From Icerya purchasi (lineage: Eukaryota; Arthropoda; Insecta; Hemiptera; Monophlebidae), in the NCBI GenBank assembly GCA_039619475.1, contig CM077115.1, forward strand, positions 140,876,172 to 140,940,171: a stretch of DNA of 64,000 nucleotides, written 5' to 3'. The notes under the pieces were generated by a model. The model had not been told where the DNA came from and did not search any database. It saw only the letters and a program-made list of their open reading frames with translations. The position numbers were made by a program, and so were the translations under genes. Shown piece after piece: positions 23,940 through 35,078 of the stretch. Position 1 is the stretch's first letter. Each line of letters starts with the position of its first letter.

Positions 23940-25050
23940 CGACACCAACAGTGGTCCGCCAATGTGTGTTGTGGAAATAAAAAACATCTGTAAGATACAC
24001 AATATCACCTCCTGTTCAAAAGAGCTACACACTACCGTAATTTTATTTATTCGATTTTCTAATTAAAAGTTTTTAGTCTTTACTAAAATTACTGTTTTTA
24101 TAATAATTCTTCTTAGAAGACGTGAATAGTTCCTATGAACCCAAACATTTTTTTTGCACAAACCTTACGGTTCAGTTATACGTTTTCCTTTTTCATGTAA
24201 CACGCTGTTTAGGATTTGTTAGAAATTCAATTTAAAGAAAAAGAAAAACATACCTCTACCACTCTTTTTTCTTTCTTTTTTTTTTTTTTTTTTTTTTTTT
24301 GACAATTAACAAATTCTAAAATGCGATGGGTGATTTTTTTGAAATGATGCGCGCAACATGCATGCGGATTTTAATTAAAACAGTGAGATTTTAAATTTAT
24401 CCCGAAGATAGCGCCATAATCGACTTACATAATCAGGCACAAACAGATAACGCTAATGGGAAATATGTCGGCTAGCAATTGTGTCGCATTATCGAAATAC
24501 CGCGAATAACGTTTTCACTTTGTAGGTACCAGTCGACGACGGTACTTCTAAAAATCACATTTCCATTTCTTCGTGCCAAATTCGGATGTACATCAATTTC
24601 GTAATCCGATTATTACCGAATCGATGGTTCCAACACCGTCCGATTATCACATGATAATACCCCGTAATATTAGAAAATCCAATGTACCTATTGAATTGCT
24701 ATCAGTAAATGTCTGTTCAACACTAATCGATTGCATTGTTATTTTAATCTTCCTTTTGTATAATTTCATAATCATCTATATACCTTTCCTGTGTAGTAGA
24801 ATTTACAGTAATTCTTGTTTCTTCATTAATAAATAAAAATACGTTTATAATGTGATGTTTCTTATTGTGTGGGCTTATACGTGTTAACCGGTTTTGTGTG
24901 ACGAGAACAGTCGATATCTTACACTGTATAAACGATTTCGATCTTCACCGTTAAATTCGGCAGAACTATTTGCTGGATAACCCCGGATCCACTATATTGG
25001 TATCTGCATTATTTATTATTCAGCGGAGTTAGAATTAAAACCATTAAAAA
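23940..25050. other. Non-genic, one weak exon-like frame
   Basis: A plus-strand open frame from about 24552 to 24836 reads SDVHQFRNPIITESMV and then VPTPSDYHMIIPRN, ending in a hydrophobic stretch. A donor-like CA|GTAAAT lies near 24705. No usable acceptor AG lies in its upstream part, and no family is recognised. A poly(T) run occurs at 24279-24300. Confidence 0.3.
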
Positions 25051-25071
25051 AACACACACACACACACACAT
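25051..25071. repeat. (CA)n microsatellite
   Basis: About ten AC units after an A run. Confidence 0.95.
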
Positions 25072-25139
25072 ATTAAAGCTGGGAGAAAAGTATTACGACT
25101 TTAATATGTTTTTAATCCGTAGAACGTTAAAAGTTAAAC

Positions 25140-25660
25140 AAGACTTCTTCTTCTTCATCCGCCGTCTCCGTCTCGAAGGTTGGCGATCCACAATTGGAAT
25201 TTATTTCTATCAACAGCTGTTCGGAAAAGTTCTAATGAGGAACAGTTGAACCAGTTGTTAAGATTATCCATCCATGAAATTTGACGTCTACCTCTCGATC
25301 TCTTCCCGGCAATTTTACCCTCAAGTAGTATTTTTAGACTGGTATGCCTAGATCCTCTTAAGATATGTCCCAAGTATTGTAGTTTCCGTTTTTTGATGGT
25401 TCGTAGTAGTTCAAGGTTCTTTCCCAGTCTATTAAGTATTTCAATATTCTTTACTTTTTGCGTCCATGGTACTTTCAGGGCACGTCGGTAACAGTACATC
25501 TCAAAAGCGCTGATTTTTTTTTCTAAAGTTGAGTCTAGTGTCCAGCACTCACAACTATACAGTAGGACGGAGAAAACGTAGCATCTCAGGAGTCTGATTC
25601 TGAGTTCCAGTTTCAGTTCTTGACGCGTGAATAGGTTCAAGACTATATTTCGATTTTTAT
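25140..25660 (-). pseudogene. RTE-like LINE ORF2 3' end (161 intact codons)
   Basis: The minus-strand frame 25155-25640 is uninterrupted: LKLELRIRLLRCYVFSVLLY, CECWTLDSTLEKKISAFEMY, CYRRALKVPWTQKV, LGHILRGSRH, GKRSRGRRQISWMDNL, and a terminal WIANLRDGDGG before the stop. This is the typical C-terminal domain of RTE-type ORF2 and appears to include the true C terminus. Upstream catalytic motifs are absent, so the insertion is 5'-truncated. A short run of GAA/CTT units sits just beyond the stop (25140-25155), as expected of RTE elements with simple-repeat 3' tails. It is less decayed than the relative at 22275, so probably younger. Confidence 0.85.
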
Positions 25661-25664
25661 CGTT

Positions 25665-26520
25665 AATCTGTTTTAGTCACTTACGCCTTTATTAGCTAAA
25701 TAAAACCGTTTGCGAAACAATTAAAGTGATATAAGAAAGAAGCCAAATGAAAAATGATAGGGCATCTGGTAAGATGCTCAAAAGCGACTTGTAAAAGGTA
25801 CGGTAGAGAGAAAATAGAAAATAAAGCATCCCCCGTATGAATAATAAGAAGAAGCCTGCATTAAAAGGCAACAGCTTTTCAGAGAACGAATTTAGAATCG
25901 TGTTACCTACCATCAGGTAAAAGATGTTATTTTTACACGCAATAAGTAAATAATAGTAAAAACAAAAGCAAACGTTTAGAAATTGACAATCTAAGAAAGC
26001 ACCTAGTCGGAATAATGGATAGAAAAAGGTAAGACAGAATATCGGATGCGCAAGAAGGAGCAGGAAGCTCAAGTTCAAATAAACAAGAATGTAGAACACA
26101 ACGTTCGACGAAAAAGAATGAGACGGTAATATATAAAGAAAGCTGGGAAAAAGATGAGAGAAAGATAATAGAAAATGATTAAAACAGCGTAAGAGAATAA
26201 TAGAAACGACAACAAAACGAGGAAGCGAAGGAAAACTTGAGGATGAACCGGGGGCATTAGAAAGAAATATTTTAGACAAATAACCGGAATGACCGTTAAA
26301 AGAAACAGCACAGATATTTGACGCCGAAATCTACAATGGGAATATTTTACGTAAATACATGCGGACTCAGAGGATGGGATTTTAAAAAAAAAAAAAATGA
26401 AACAAAAAAAAGCAGCAATCGAAGACAAAGAGAACCCCGTTCATTTCATTATTCGCAATATTTACATAAACTATCATTAGAAAACAACTGAACTAACGAA
26501 ACGATAAACATCTGACCATT
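25665..26520. other. Strand-asymmetric purine-rich stretch, unrecognised long frame
   Basis: The plus strand is very A/G-rich, which opens a 195-codon minus-strand frame (25692-26279) of almost pure Phe/Leu/Ser/Ile and a second one at 26075-26428. Such composition usually reflects strand bias rather than a gene. The plus strand could instead be a decayed charged ORF1 or 5' part of the LINE that follows at 26521; a few short plus-frame pieces (for example LQWEYF near 26332) are compatible but not convincing. Confidence 0.25.
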
Positions 26521-28216
26521 GGTGTTGCCTCTCTTCCTTTAAATTCTTCCTCGTTTACTTTTCACTTCCTCCGATGACATCGCAGTTGCCAATGAAGGTT
26601 TTAATTCCTCTCTCTTTGCACTAGAATCTTCAATTCACCTTTCTATCTCCCCTTCTAAGTTTGCTTCAGTTGTTTTTACTCTTCGTCCATACGGCCCGGT
26701 CTTAATTAATTTATCCTTAAACAATACGTCTCCGCCTCGTGTTAATTGCTTTTGTTATCCTAGAGTATTACTAAACACTAAATATATAAATTACCTTTCT
26801 GCCGTTATTAAAAGGCTAAATCTGCTGAAAGGTTTTCGCCTACTAAATGGAATGGTGATCTCTATTTACTAATTTCCTTGTATAAATCCATCATCCATTC
26901 GAAATTTGACTATTGCTCTTCTTTTTTCTGTGGCTGTGTTTCCAAGTTCCATCTGTCTAAATTAGATACAATTCAAAATTCTTGCCTTCGGCTCAGTCTT
27001 AGTGCCCTTCAATCCTCTCTGATTTCTGCAATATTGGCTGAATCCAAAACGGTTCCTTATGAAACGTCTTTCACTCACATCCTCTACTCTTATTTAAAAA
27101 AACTGGCGTTTCACACTTGGGAAGATTCCTATTTTAGCTCATATTTCTGTTCGCCTTGGTCTGTTGGCCCTATACAATTTTCAGTAATAGTCTCCTTTTT
27201 TTCCTTTTCTTTAACCAATCTCTGCCACCTTTCCAAGGTACTTTTTCTGCCCTCATTTCCCAAACGCTTTCCCTAACCTGTAATTAAAAAAGAATTATAC
27301 ATCACAATAAATTCACTCTTTCTCTCACATATAACAATTTTTACGGATGGTTCTAGGGGATGCTGGTGCTTCTTTTATCCTTCCAGATTTTAACTTTTCA
27401 AAATTATTTCGCCTTCCTTCCTCTCCTTCTATCTGTACAGTCGAATCGATGACTATTTTCCGCTTTATTCTTTTTTTTTGGAGGGAGCTTTTTTGCAACT
27501 ATTTAATTATTTCTGATTCCATAAGTGCCCTCCAGGCAATCTGTTCCCCCATTCTGGCTCATTCGTGCAATTTTATTATTTTACGCGTACGATGTACCCA
27601 ACTGTGTAAGCATCGCGAGGGTAATGAGGCGGCGTATTCTCTGGCTCAAGTTACTGTTTCCTCCTCCTTCTTTTTCAACCAAATTCCATCCTCTAATCTC
27701 CTGTCACTATGTAAAAAATTCCATCTTAGACTTCTATCTGTAACGATCGCTCCTTCTATCTATCTGTACAACCTAATCTTTCTTTTGTTTCATGGTTCTT
27801 CGAATTTCCTTCACTCCCCTGTTCAGTTGTTGTTTCTATTATTAGTCTACATTTTAATCATTCTCTTCTACCGTCCTCCCGTCACCATCACTTTTTAGTT
27901 TTTCTTCTTCGTTTTGCCCTCTTCATCCGAACGAATCAGCAGTTTGCGACGCTGATCATATTCTCTTTGAATGTTTATCCCTTTCTTCTGAACATTATGT
28001 TCTATATTTTCATCTGCTGAAGCTCGAGCTTTCTACTCCTTATTGTGCGTCTTACTTCCTGTTCTTTCCTTCTCCTTCCATCATCCCAGCTGTTAGTTCC
28101 TTCACATTGTTTGTATCTAATTAAATAAAAATTTTGATCGATAACCTTTTTCCTTCTCTTTTTTTTTTCCGAGTAAAAATCCTTGGTTGATGTACCAAAA
28201 AAAAAAAAAAAAAAAA
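26521..28216 (+). pseudogene. LINE with reverse transcriptase end, RNase H and poly(A) tail
   Basis: Around 26567-26600 the plus strand gives SSDDIAVANEG, a decayed form of the catalytic F/Y-A-D-D motif. The frame 26878-27276 has LYKSIIHSKFDYCSSFFCG, LSKLDTIQNSCLRL and ISAILAESKTVP (reverse transcriptase thumb). RNase H follows: FTDGSRG near 27340, SICTVES near 27435, ISDSISALQAI near 27510-27545, then KHREGNEAAYSLAQ near 27605-27650. The Cys/His tail (ADHILFECL) is near 27950. The 3' end is a poly(A) run at 28197-28217. It is the longest LINE remnant in the window, but frameshifts and the changed catalytic motif make it inactive. Confidence 0.85.
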
Positions 28217-28659
28217 TCTTCATCATCGTTTTGTTTGTATTTAGTTGTTTTCTGATGATAAAGAGTTGGGGTAAAATATCGAAACACCAAGTAAAGATAT
28301 TTTAAAACACTAAAAAGTTAATATTTAAGAATAGTCATAATATACTTGCCTGAATTGCTTTAAAATGCGACTAAATTATTTTTTACTTTTTAGTGCCGTT
28401 TTATTAAATTTTTAGCGTAAAACTGGAATTCGTTTTTGCTGCACATATTTAAATGATTTCGAGTTAAAGTTAGTGGTAATTCTATAAAAAAAAATATTTC
28501 ATACCGACTAAAAGTGCAGAATTTCGTGCTAGTGAAGATTTTATATTCGTGTACGACTAATGCGGAAGAGTTTTAAGCGTTTCTACGATTACGCGATTTG
28601 AATGCGCTGACGACAGCGAATAATGCCGAGAAGTGGAAAATTTCCTTCAGTGACGAGTT

Positions 28660-28845
28660 TATAAATAGCGTTATTATATCTTGTCTTTTCCTTCTATACT
28701 TATTATCGGAGCCCATTGTTACCTTCCTATTAACGATATCTGATCGTCTTATTATATAACTTTCGTTTTCCTCTTATGTTTCTGAGTGAAGGTCCTTGGT
28801 TGACGATCCCGATCTTATTCTCTTTAAAAAAATAAATAAATTGTA
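28660..28845 (+). repeat. LINE 3'-end fragment (same 3' end as 3430-3590)
   Basis: It shares long identical words with 3430-3590, for example TTGTTACCTTCCTATTAACG and GATCGTCTTATTATATAACT, and the terminal GTGAAGGTCC..TTGGTTGAC. It is followed by A-rich DNA. It is a very short 5'-truncated insertion or remnant. Confidence 0.8.
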
Positions 28846-29030
28846 GATAAAAAAATATATTGAAATGAAAAGTTGACGTGATTCAGTATCTTGTTATAAA
28901 AGCAAAAATTTTAAAACATTGTCTTTACTTTCCTATTCATATTATCATTTTATTATTATAGTACTAACCGAAAAAAAAAATGTATTTCTTTCATTACTTG
29001 CCAAGGAAGGTTTCAAATGTTCAACTATCA

Positions 29031-29440
29031 TTGATTTTTAGGATTCCGTACACATATAGTGTACGGAATCCTAATAAGATAGTTCAGAAACAACAAAAAT
29101 ATCAAATACAAATCAATAACTCACGAACGGTTTGATTTATAAACTTCAAAATTGGATCATAAATTACAATTAAAATTCTCTTCAAAAAAATCTATAACTT
29201 CAAACTAACCGATTATCCTGGGCGGCAAAAACCCGAAAAAACCGTCAATAATATATAATATGGAATTCAAAACGACCTTAAAAATCACTTAAAAATTCAT
29301 AACTCATCACTTTCTAGTTTTAAAAGTTAAATTCAAAATATAAAGTAAAACGCAGAAGCTTTTGTCAAAAAATCAAAAAAATTACGGTTAAAAAATGATT
29401 ACACCCCCTCCCTTTGGGACCAAAACAGCAAAAAAAGGAT
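29031..29440 (+). repeat. Second copy of the 23358-23745 repeat
   Basis: It aligns along its length with 23358-23745 (shared words include AATATGGAATTC, ATCCTGGGCGG versus ACCCTGGGCGG, ATTGGATCATAAATT and AAATTACGGTTAAAAAAT). Near its start (29040-29072) an exact 14-bp palindrome, AGGATTCCGTACAC and complement, is intact here but decayed in the other copy. Confidence 0.8.
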
Positions 29441-29826
29441 GTTCACGTAAACAACAGCCCGAGTAAGGAAGTTGAGGAAACCAAAACGGATCTCAAATAT
29501 AGCATAAAGGACCATTTTATAGGAATACTTTATATTTTAGCCCTCGGGGCGCCGAAATCTCGAAAGTTTTGAAAAAATGTTCGTTTTCTCGGTCATGCGA
29601 TATATCGATGGAATGATCGACATTTGTCAGGAACGAACCCGCATTTCATTTTCTTCACGATAACATCTAACTGAAAAAAAAAATCTAAATCGTTCATAGT
29701 TATTTCGCATGCGTCTAAAAAATACATTAACTATTACTATACCTTAATGTAATTTATAAACGTACAAAATATTAAAATTCAAAAATATTCAAAAAAGTGA
29801 TTTTGTTACTGTTTATGCGAATACAG

Positions 29827-30009
29827 TTTCCGACAAGAACTGGGTGTACGGTTAAATTACCTTCACCGAATAATTTAACTGCAGAAGCGATAGATTTATT
29901 ACAACGGTTACTGGAATATAATCCACGATACAGGATTCGATCTCTGCGCACGCTACAGACGTTAGCATTTTTCAAGAAGTTTAATTTTCAAGATGTTCAA
30001 GCTAAAAAA
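29827..30009 (+). CDS. Internal exon of an AGC-like Ser/Thr protein kinase (end of C-lobe)
   Basis: This 183-bp exon encodes 61 residues in phase 0 at both ends. The acceptor is a CAG just before 29827 and the donor is A|GTAAGT starting at 30010. The peptide contains LTAEAIDLLQRLLEYNPRYR, IRSLRTLQTLAFF and KKFNFQDVQ. This follows the kinase subdomain XI pattern: helix, D-L-L-x-x-L-L, P-x-x-R, then x-F-F-K-x-F-x-F. In AGC kinases the FF-K-x-F/I-x-F/W segment begins the C-terminal tail. The lack of the usual L-G-A-G after the Arg, replaced by I-R-S-L-R, recalls atypical S6K-related kinases (S6KL/RSKR); this is inference from memory. No catalytic exon (HRD, DFG) is recognised within 29 kb upstream, so introns are very large or the other exons were missed. 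It could alternatively be an old pseudogene exon, but the intact frame and borders argue for a live gene. Confidence 0.7.
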
Positions 30010-30209
30010 GTAAGTTTATAACAGAGTAATAAAAATATTATTCGTACGTTTCCGCTAAAATAAAATAGTAGTTTTAAATTAACAATAAATACTAGTAAGG
30101 TTAAAATGATGAAAGAATAAAACAAATAGATAATTCGTGAAATTAATCTTTCAGCATAATCACGTAATGTTTAATAAAATATATATATATGTACTTATAC
30201 ATGTACATG

Positions 30210-30837
30210 CAGTGGCAGATCCACGGAGGGAAAAGGGGACACCCCCCCCCCAGAACCAAAGTCGCCATGAAAAAATTTGTTATGACAGAGAAACTTAATT
30301 TATGTTATAAACGATTTGCATGAGTTTTACACCTATGGATTTTAATAACTAATATTTAATACTGCTTAGTAAAACTATTAATGTTACGTTTTTCTTTTAT
30401 TTTGAACGCAACTGTCATCGACCTTTTGCCTTTCTTATTTATTTTTAATTTTTATTTTGCAATTTTAATTAAAAATAGTTCAATGAGAAATATATGTGTA
30501 CATATGTGTTTTTTACTCGTACATGAACAAAAAATTCGGATCGGATTACTAACAAAAATAAAAAGGAAATAAAGTCTAATAAAAATACCATCTTTCTTAC
30601 TATTTCTAAACTACCATTTTAGCTAGAATTTTATAATTTCGTTTTATTTTTCACCCCTAAAAGTTAAATTAAAAATTGTAATAATTATGTATTTTTAAAA
30701 CATTTTTGAATTTCTAAAGAAGCCGCTATTTGATTTTCTTTATGAAACAAGATATTTCTCAAATTTACTGTCTACCGTAGGAGATATTACATAATTATAT
30801 AATATCCCCCCCCCAATGTCTCACTGGATCCGCCCTG
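30210..30837. mobile_element. hAT-like non-autonomous inverted-repeat element
   Basis: The left end CAGTGGCAGATCCA (30210) and the complement of the right end, CAGGGCGGATCCA, match with one gap and one change. Both ends are followed inward by C- or G-runs (about 30242-30251 and 30806-30814). The flanks GTACATG and GTACACATG resemble a damaged 8-bp target duplication. The interior is AT-rich without coding; the frame at 30381-30572 has no similarity. Confidence 0.5.
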
Positions 30838-30844
30838 GTACACA

Positions 30845-33515
30845 TGTATGTGTATGTTGTTCCTAGAACTAATTTTTATAAACAAAATCTAAATTAAAAA
30901 TAAATAAATAAATGGAACTAAATAAACAACTCTATACACGACTATTTGAACGTATGGCTTTTAATTTTCCTGGCTGGAACAATCTCAACAAATAATTTAT
31001 TTCTTTAATTTTTCGCATATAAAAACTAATAAACAATAAAAAATATAATAACGAAACTTGAAGTGGAAACTTAAGGAATCAAAAGTTAGAGGAAAGAATA
31101 GATCGAACAGACAAATAAAAGAAGCGATTATTTAAAAGGAGGCTAGTGTGAATATCTAACCAAAATTTAGATATTTACATTACCATTTTTTTTTTTTTTT
31201 TTTTTTTTGGAAAGGGGGTAATCTTTTTCTATTATCCGAAATACTTCTATATACTTCCTACCTCCTCGATTTTTCTATTTCTCGCATTATTCAAAATAGA
31301 ATTTATCAGTTTCAAAAATTTTATTTACAAAAGAACATCTTTTACATTTAATCCTCGACGGAAAAAAAATATAAAAAACACTCGTAACTTCACCTAGAGA
31401 AAAGCAGAATTTAACTCCTCGCCCTATGCTTAATATGCTTCCGCTGTCTTTTTGATTTCTCGAAACCAAATATAACTAATTGCAAACAGCCGTTATTGGC
31501 TTAAGAAATCCGCAGTTTCCTATTTTCGCCCTGGGTTTCCAGGTGATAGTTTTTCTATAATACTTGTAGGAGAGTAATTTCAATTTTGACTACGTCATTC
31601 TTAGGAATTTAGAGGGTCTGCGTAACGATTTCTATTACCATATAAACTGTCGATTAATTGTAATTTACGAACTCTACGCGGTAAATAATAGTATTTTACT
31701 AATAAATGAAATCATTTGCAACTCTGTCTTCAAGTTTGAAATAAATACGCACGCAAAGTTCATTAATTCTACTTTCCGTGTTTACTATAGGTTAATGTGA
31801 TGAAATTATTAAATGAAAAAACGAAAATCACCAATTATCAACTCGAAGAAAGAATGATTATTGAAGATAACTAAATGAAATAATCGAAGCTAGAAAGATT
31901 CCGATTTGATTTTGCCGCGTGCAGAAATAGAAAATTGCTTTTGTCACTATCTGGCGCAGCTGATGAAATACAGTACTATTGGTGCAATTGATTTCAGACA
32001 TAGTTCCATTTCGTCTTGAACATTTCAATAAAGCAGTTTGCCCCGTACTATTTACCGAATGAGGAGATTTTCTCCGGACATTTAAGAAGAATCTGAAATC
32101 TGACCGTTTTACTGGTAATAATTATTCAAACTGCCCCGACTTACATTTTTCATAAATCAGTTCAAAGTAAATTTTCATTACGTTTTCGTGTAATTTTCGA
32201 CCACTCGTAAAAGTGGAAGACAATATTCCGCGTAAAGAACGAAAATGTATTTTATTCCAGAATATTTTAGCTTAAACTATTCTGGGTAAGTGTCTCCAAC
32301 CTCGATTAAAATGTTTATACGCTAATTATTTTCGTTTATTTAATTTTTGGAAAAAGTCCTGTGTACTGTCTACGTTTATAATACCGGTCATTATAATAAG
32401 CCCGAATAAAATTTAAAAAAAAAAAACCTTTTCGGAACCATTAAAACCCCTATAATCGTTGTAGTGTTGATGAATTAAAATTTGCAGCGTATCATTTTGT
32501 TTTTACTAAAACCAGATGATGATTTTACACTTAACCCACACGGTATCCTATCACCACTAGGCGTAGTACGTAAAAATAATAATGCAGGTGATACGCGATT
32601 GATACGGATCACTGCAACAGGTTTTAAAGCGAATATTCAAAAAACCAATGGTAATCGGCGAAAATGTAACAGATGTTTAGAAGTCAGCTCAATATAACGA
32701 GATGGTAGTTAAATTAAAGAAAAAGCTAGAAAAACATTACTTCGTTTTAAATGTTTACAAGCGTTCGTAGTAAAACATCAAACGAACCATACGAAATGAA
32801 ATATAGATATTGAGAAAAAATCGGTTGATGGCAAAGGAGGAACAGCGAGTGTAGAATGAAAGAAAAAAAGTATCGAAAAAAAAAAAAAAAAAAAGAAAAA
32901 AGAACACCGACGAGGTATACAATATCGGACGATCATTCTAATATTCCATGCATAATGTGAAAGAATTTGAACCATCCAATGTATCGAAGAAGATAATCAG
33001 ATGTTGTTACCTGCACTGTACAGACAAAAACAATACAGCAACGTTTCTGCTTGTTCGTTTCAATGCGATAATTACGTCTAATTCAGTGCACACGGTGTAG
33101 GGAGAAGAGCTAAAAAAGAAAGAACGATAATTAATGAAATAAGTATTTTGGAGAATCTGTGTGAAGAAGACAAATAAAGAGGAGGCTTCAAAAATTCGCT
33201 GTTTGTTAAAATGTAAAACTCATTATATTAAGTTTTATTCCTTCGCTTCTAAAAAGTAAACAATTAACAATCGTCACAATACGTGCATTACATTCATTGT
33301 ATAATCGATAAATCAGCGTTGATAAGTTATACCATTACTGTTACGGAAACCGATAACTGAAACATAAAAATTGGATCATATAAGAAGAATAATGCTTCAC
33401 TTATCTCTTCCTGCACCCTTAATATTGCTTACTTATAAAATTGCTTTCTCTTTCTCCTCCTCTCTCCCTGTCTTCTATCTATATAAAAAAGAGAAAGAGA
33501 GAAAATTGTACATGG
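30845..33515. other. Mostly non-genic; probable intron of the kinase gene
   Basis: If the kinase gene continues to the right, this is intronic. A poly(T) run lies at 31189-31208 and a poly(A) run near 32877-32894. Apart from the candidate exon at 32488-32697 nothing coding is seen. Confidence 0.35.
32488..32697 (+). CDS. Weak candidate terminal exon, unrecognised product
   Basis: An acceptor-like TTTGCAG ends at 32487 and is followed by an open frame to a TAA at 32695-32697. Only phase 0 is open, which is the phase left by the kinase exon at 29827-30009. The peptide reads LLKPDDDFTLNPHGILSPLG then GDTRLIRITATGFKANIQ and ends CNRCLEVSSI. Third-position base use is less AT-rich than the surroundings. 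An internal donor-like G|GTAATC also exists at about 32651. I recognise no family; it might be the C-terminal tail of the kinase or chance. Confidence 0.25.
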   Translation, partial: RIILFLLKPDDDFTLNPHGILSPLGVVRKNNNAGDTRLIRITATGFKANIQKTNGNRRKCNRCLEVSSI

Positions 33516-33521
33516 TGAATG

Positions 33522-33588
33522 TAATATATATATATATATATATGTGTGTGTATGTGTGTGTGTGTACATATATATATATATATATAGA
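33522..33588. repeat. Compound (TA)n(TG)n(TA)n microsatellite
   Basis: TA units, then TGTGTG/TATG units, then TA units again. Confidence 0.95.
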
Positions 33589-33857
33589 TCAGTATTATTG
33601 TAATACACGTAAGAAGCCGTTTATTTTTTTGTTTATTTTTGCTTTATTATTTGAAGATAATACGTACGTATTTAAAAGAAGGCGTTTCTAACTACTTCTG
33701 TAATTATCTAACATAAATAAACGATAATAAAAGTATTGTGAGCCGACAGACTATGCAGCGTGTAATTAATTATGTAAAAGTTCGAGCGACGCAGTGCGCA
33801 AGTAATAAAAAAATAAAAGTGAAGGAAGATATGTTTGAGAAAAATTTTAATGCACTT

Positions 33858-35074
33858 GGTTAAGTAAAAAGTTCTGAGCGTTTTTCGCTAGATGACGTTA
33901 ATGAGCCATATCTCACGATGTATACATCGCATTGGGTCATACTATATGGCGATTTCAAAGTGATAAAACGCTTCAAAAAAAAGTTCTTTGTCAGTTTTGT
34001 GGTTGGTGAAGCTAGTTGTGTGTTACAGCGTTCCAAAATGGAGGTAAAAAAAGAGAAAATTCGATACATTCTTCGGTACCACTACGACCAAGGTGAAAAG
34101 GCGGAGCAGGTGGCCAAAGAAATTTGTGCTCTGTTTATGGATCCAATACAGCATCGAATGCAATAGTAAAGCGATGGTTCCATCGATTCCGTTCTGGTAA
34201 CATGGACGTCGAAAATGAGGCACGCTTTAGTAGACCAATCGTCGAAAAGATGGATAAAATCACGTAAATCGTCGAGTCGGACCGGCATGTAAGCACTTAT
34301 TCCACTGCCCATGAAGATTAACCAGAAAACTGTTTGGAACCATTTGCATAAGGCTGATCTCAAGAAGAAGCTCGATGTATGGGAAGAATCTTTTGGACCG
34401 AATTGATTCCTGTAATTCTTTGCTGAAACGTAACGAAATCAACCCATTTTTGAAGCGGACAGTTACTGGCGATGAAAAATTGGTCACATACGAGAACAAC
34501 AACCGAAAAAGATCGTGGTCCAATCGCGGTGAGCCGGTCAAACGATCGCCAAGCCCGGATTAACGGTCAAGAAGGTTTTGCTATGTGTTTGGTGGGATTG
34601 GAAGGGAATCATCCACTATGAGCTGCTCCCGTCGGGCCAAACACTCAATTCGGACCTCTACTGTCAACAACTAACCAGATTGAAGCAGGGCCAGAATTGA
34701 CCAATAGGAAGGGTGTTGTGTTCCATCAAGACAATGCCAGGCCGCATACATCTTTAGCGACGCGTCAGAAGATCCGAGAGCTTGGATGGGAAGTTTTGTC
34801 GCACCAAGCGATTATCACCTTTTCAAGTATTTGAAAGATTTTCTTGATGGTACAAAACTGTGGCCTCAAGAGAGGCTTATGAAAACGAGCTGGTCAAGTT
34901 TTTTACCAATAGGGACGAGGACTTCTTCAATCACGGAATTATGAAATTGCCTTCAAAATGAACAAAAGTTATTGAACAAAACGGCGCATCATATTTGATG
35001 TAAATCGGTTAATCCTAACTATGTTAATTTCATCGTCCAAATAAAGCGAAAAAACGATCAGAACTTTTTACTTA

Positions 35075-35078
<4 letters not shown>
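33858..35078 (+). mobile_element. Mariner element, about 1.2 kb, both terminal inverted repeats present
   Basis: The left end GGTTAAGTAAAAAGTTCTGA and the complement of the right end GGGTTAAGTAAAAAGTTCTG agree over about 30 bp and continue GCGTTTTTCGCT versus TCGTTTTTTCGCT. The right end is followed by TATATA, consistent with insertion at TA; the left TA is no longer visible. The body encodes a broken transposase (34038-35003). The size is slightly below the roughly 1.3 kb of full-length mariners because of internal deletions. Confidence 0.85.
34038..35003 (+). pseudogene. Mariner transposase pseudogene (DD34D type)
   Basis: The start ATG at 34038 begins MEVKKEKIRYILRYHYDQG, the paired helix-turn-helix DNA-binding domain, followed after a frame shift by VKRWFHRFRSGNMDVENEA. 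The catalytic region shows TGDEKLVTYEN (first Asp; the usual W is changed to L) at about 34468-34500, VFHQDNARPHTS (second Asp) near 34720-34750, and APSDYH (third Asp) near 34804-34821. The C terminus ends FFNHGIMKLPSK and NGASYLM before TAA at 35001-35003. Several frameshifts and short deletions, including around the third Asp and between it and the C terminus, disable it. Family: Tc1/mariner, mariner clade. Confidence 0.9.

Noticed and set aside
24552..24836. Host exon reading SDVHQFRNPIITESMV
   Set aside because: A donor-like site exists, but no acceptor AG precedes the open part in frame and no protein family is recognised.
25692..26279. 195-codon minus-strand frame that could be a multi-pass membrane protein
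   Set aside because: Hydrophobicity follows from extreme pyrimidine bias on that strand; no family resemblance or gene structure.
33371..33691. 106-codon plus-strand open frame
   Set aside because: Most of it translates the compound TA/TG microsatellite (YIYIYM, VYVCVC); no conserved domain.
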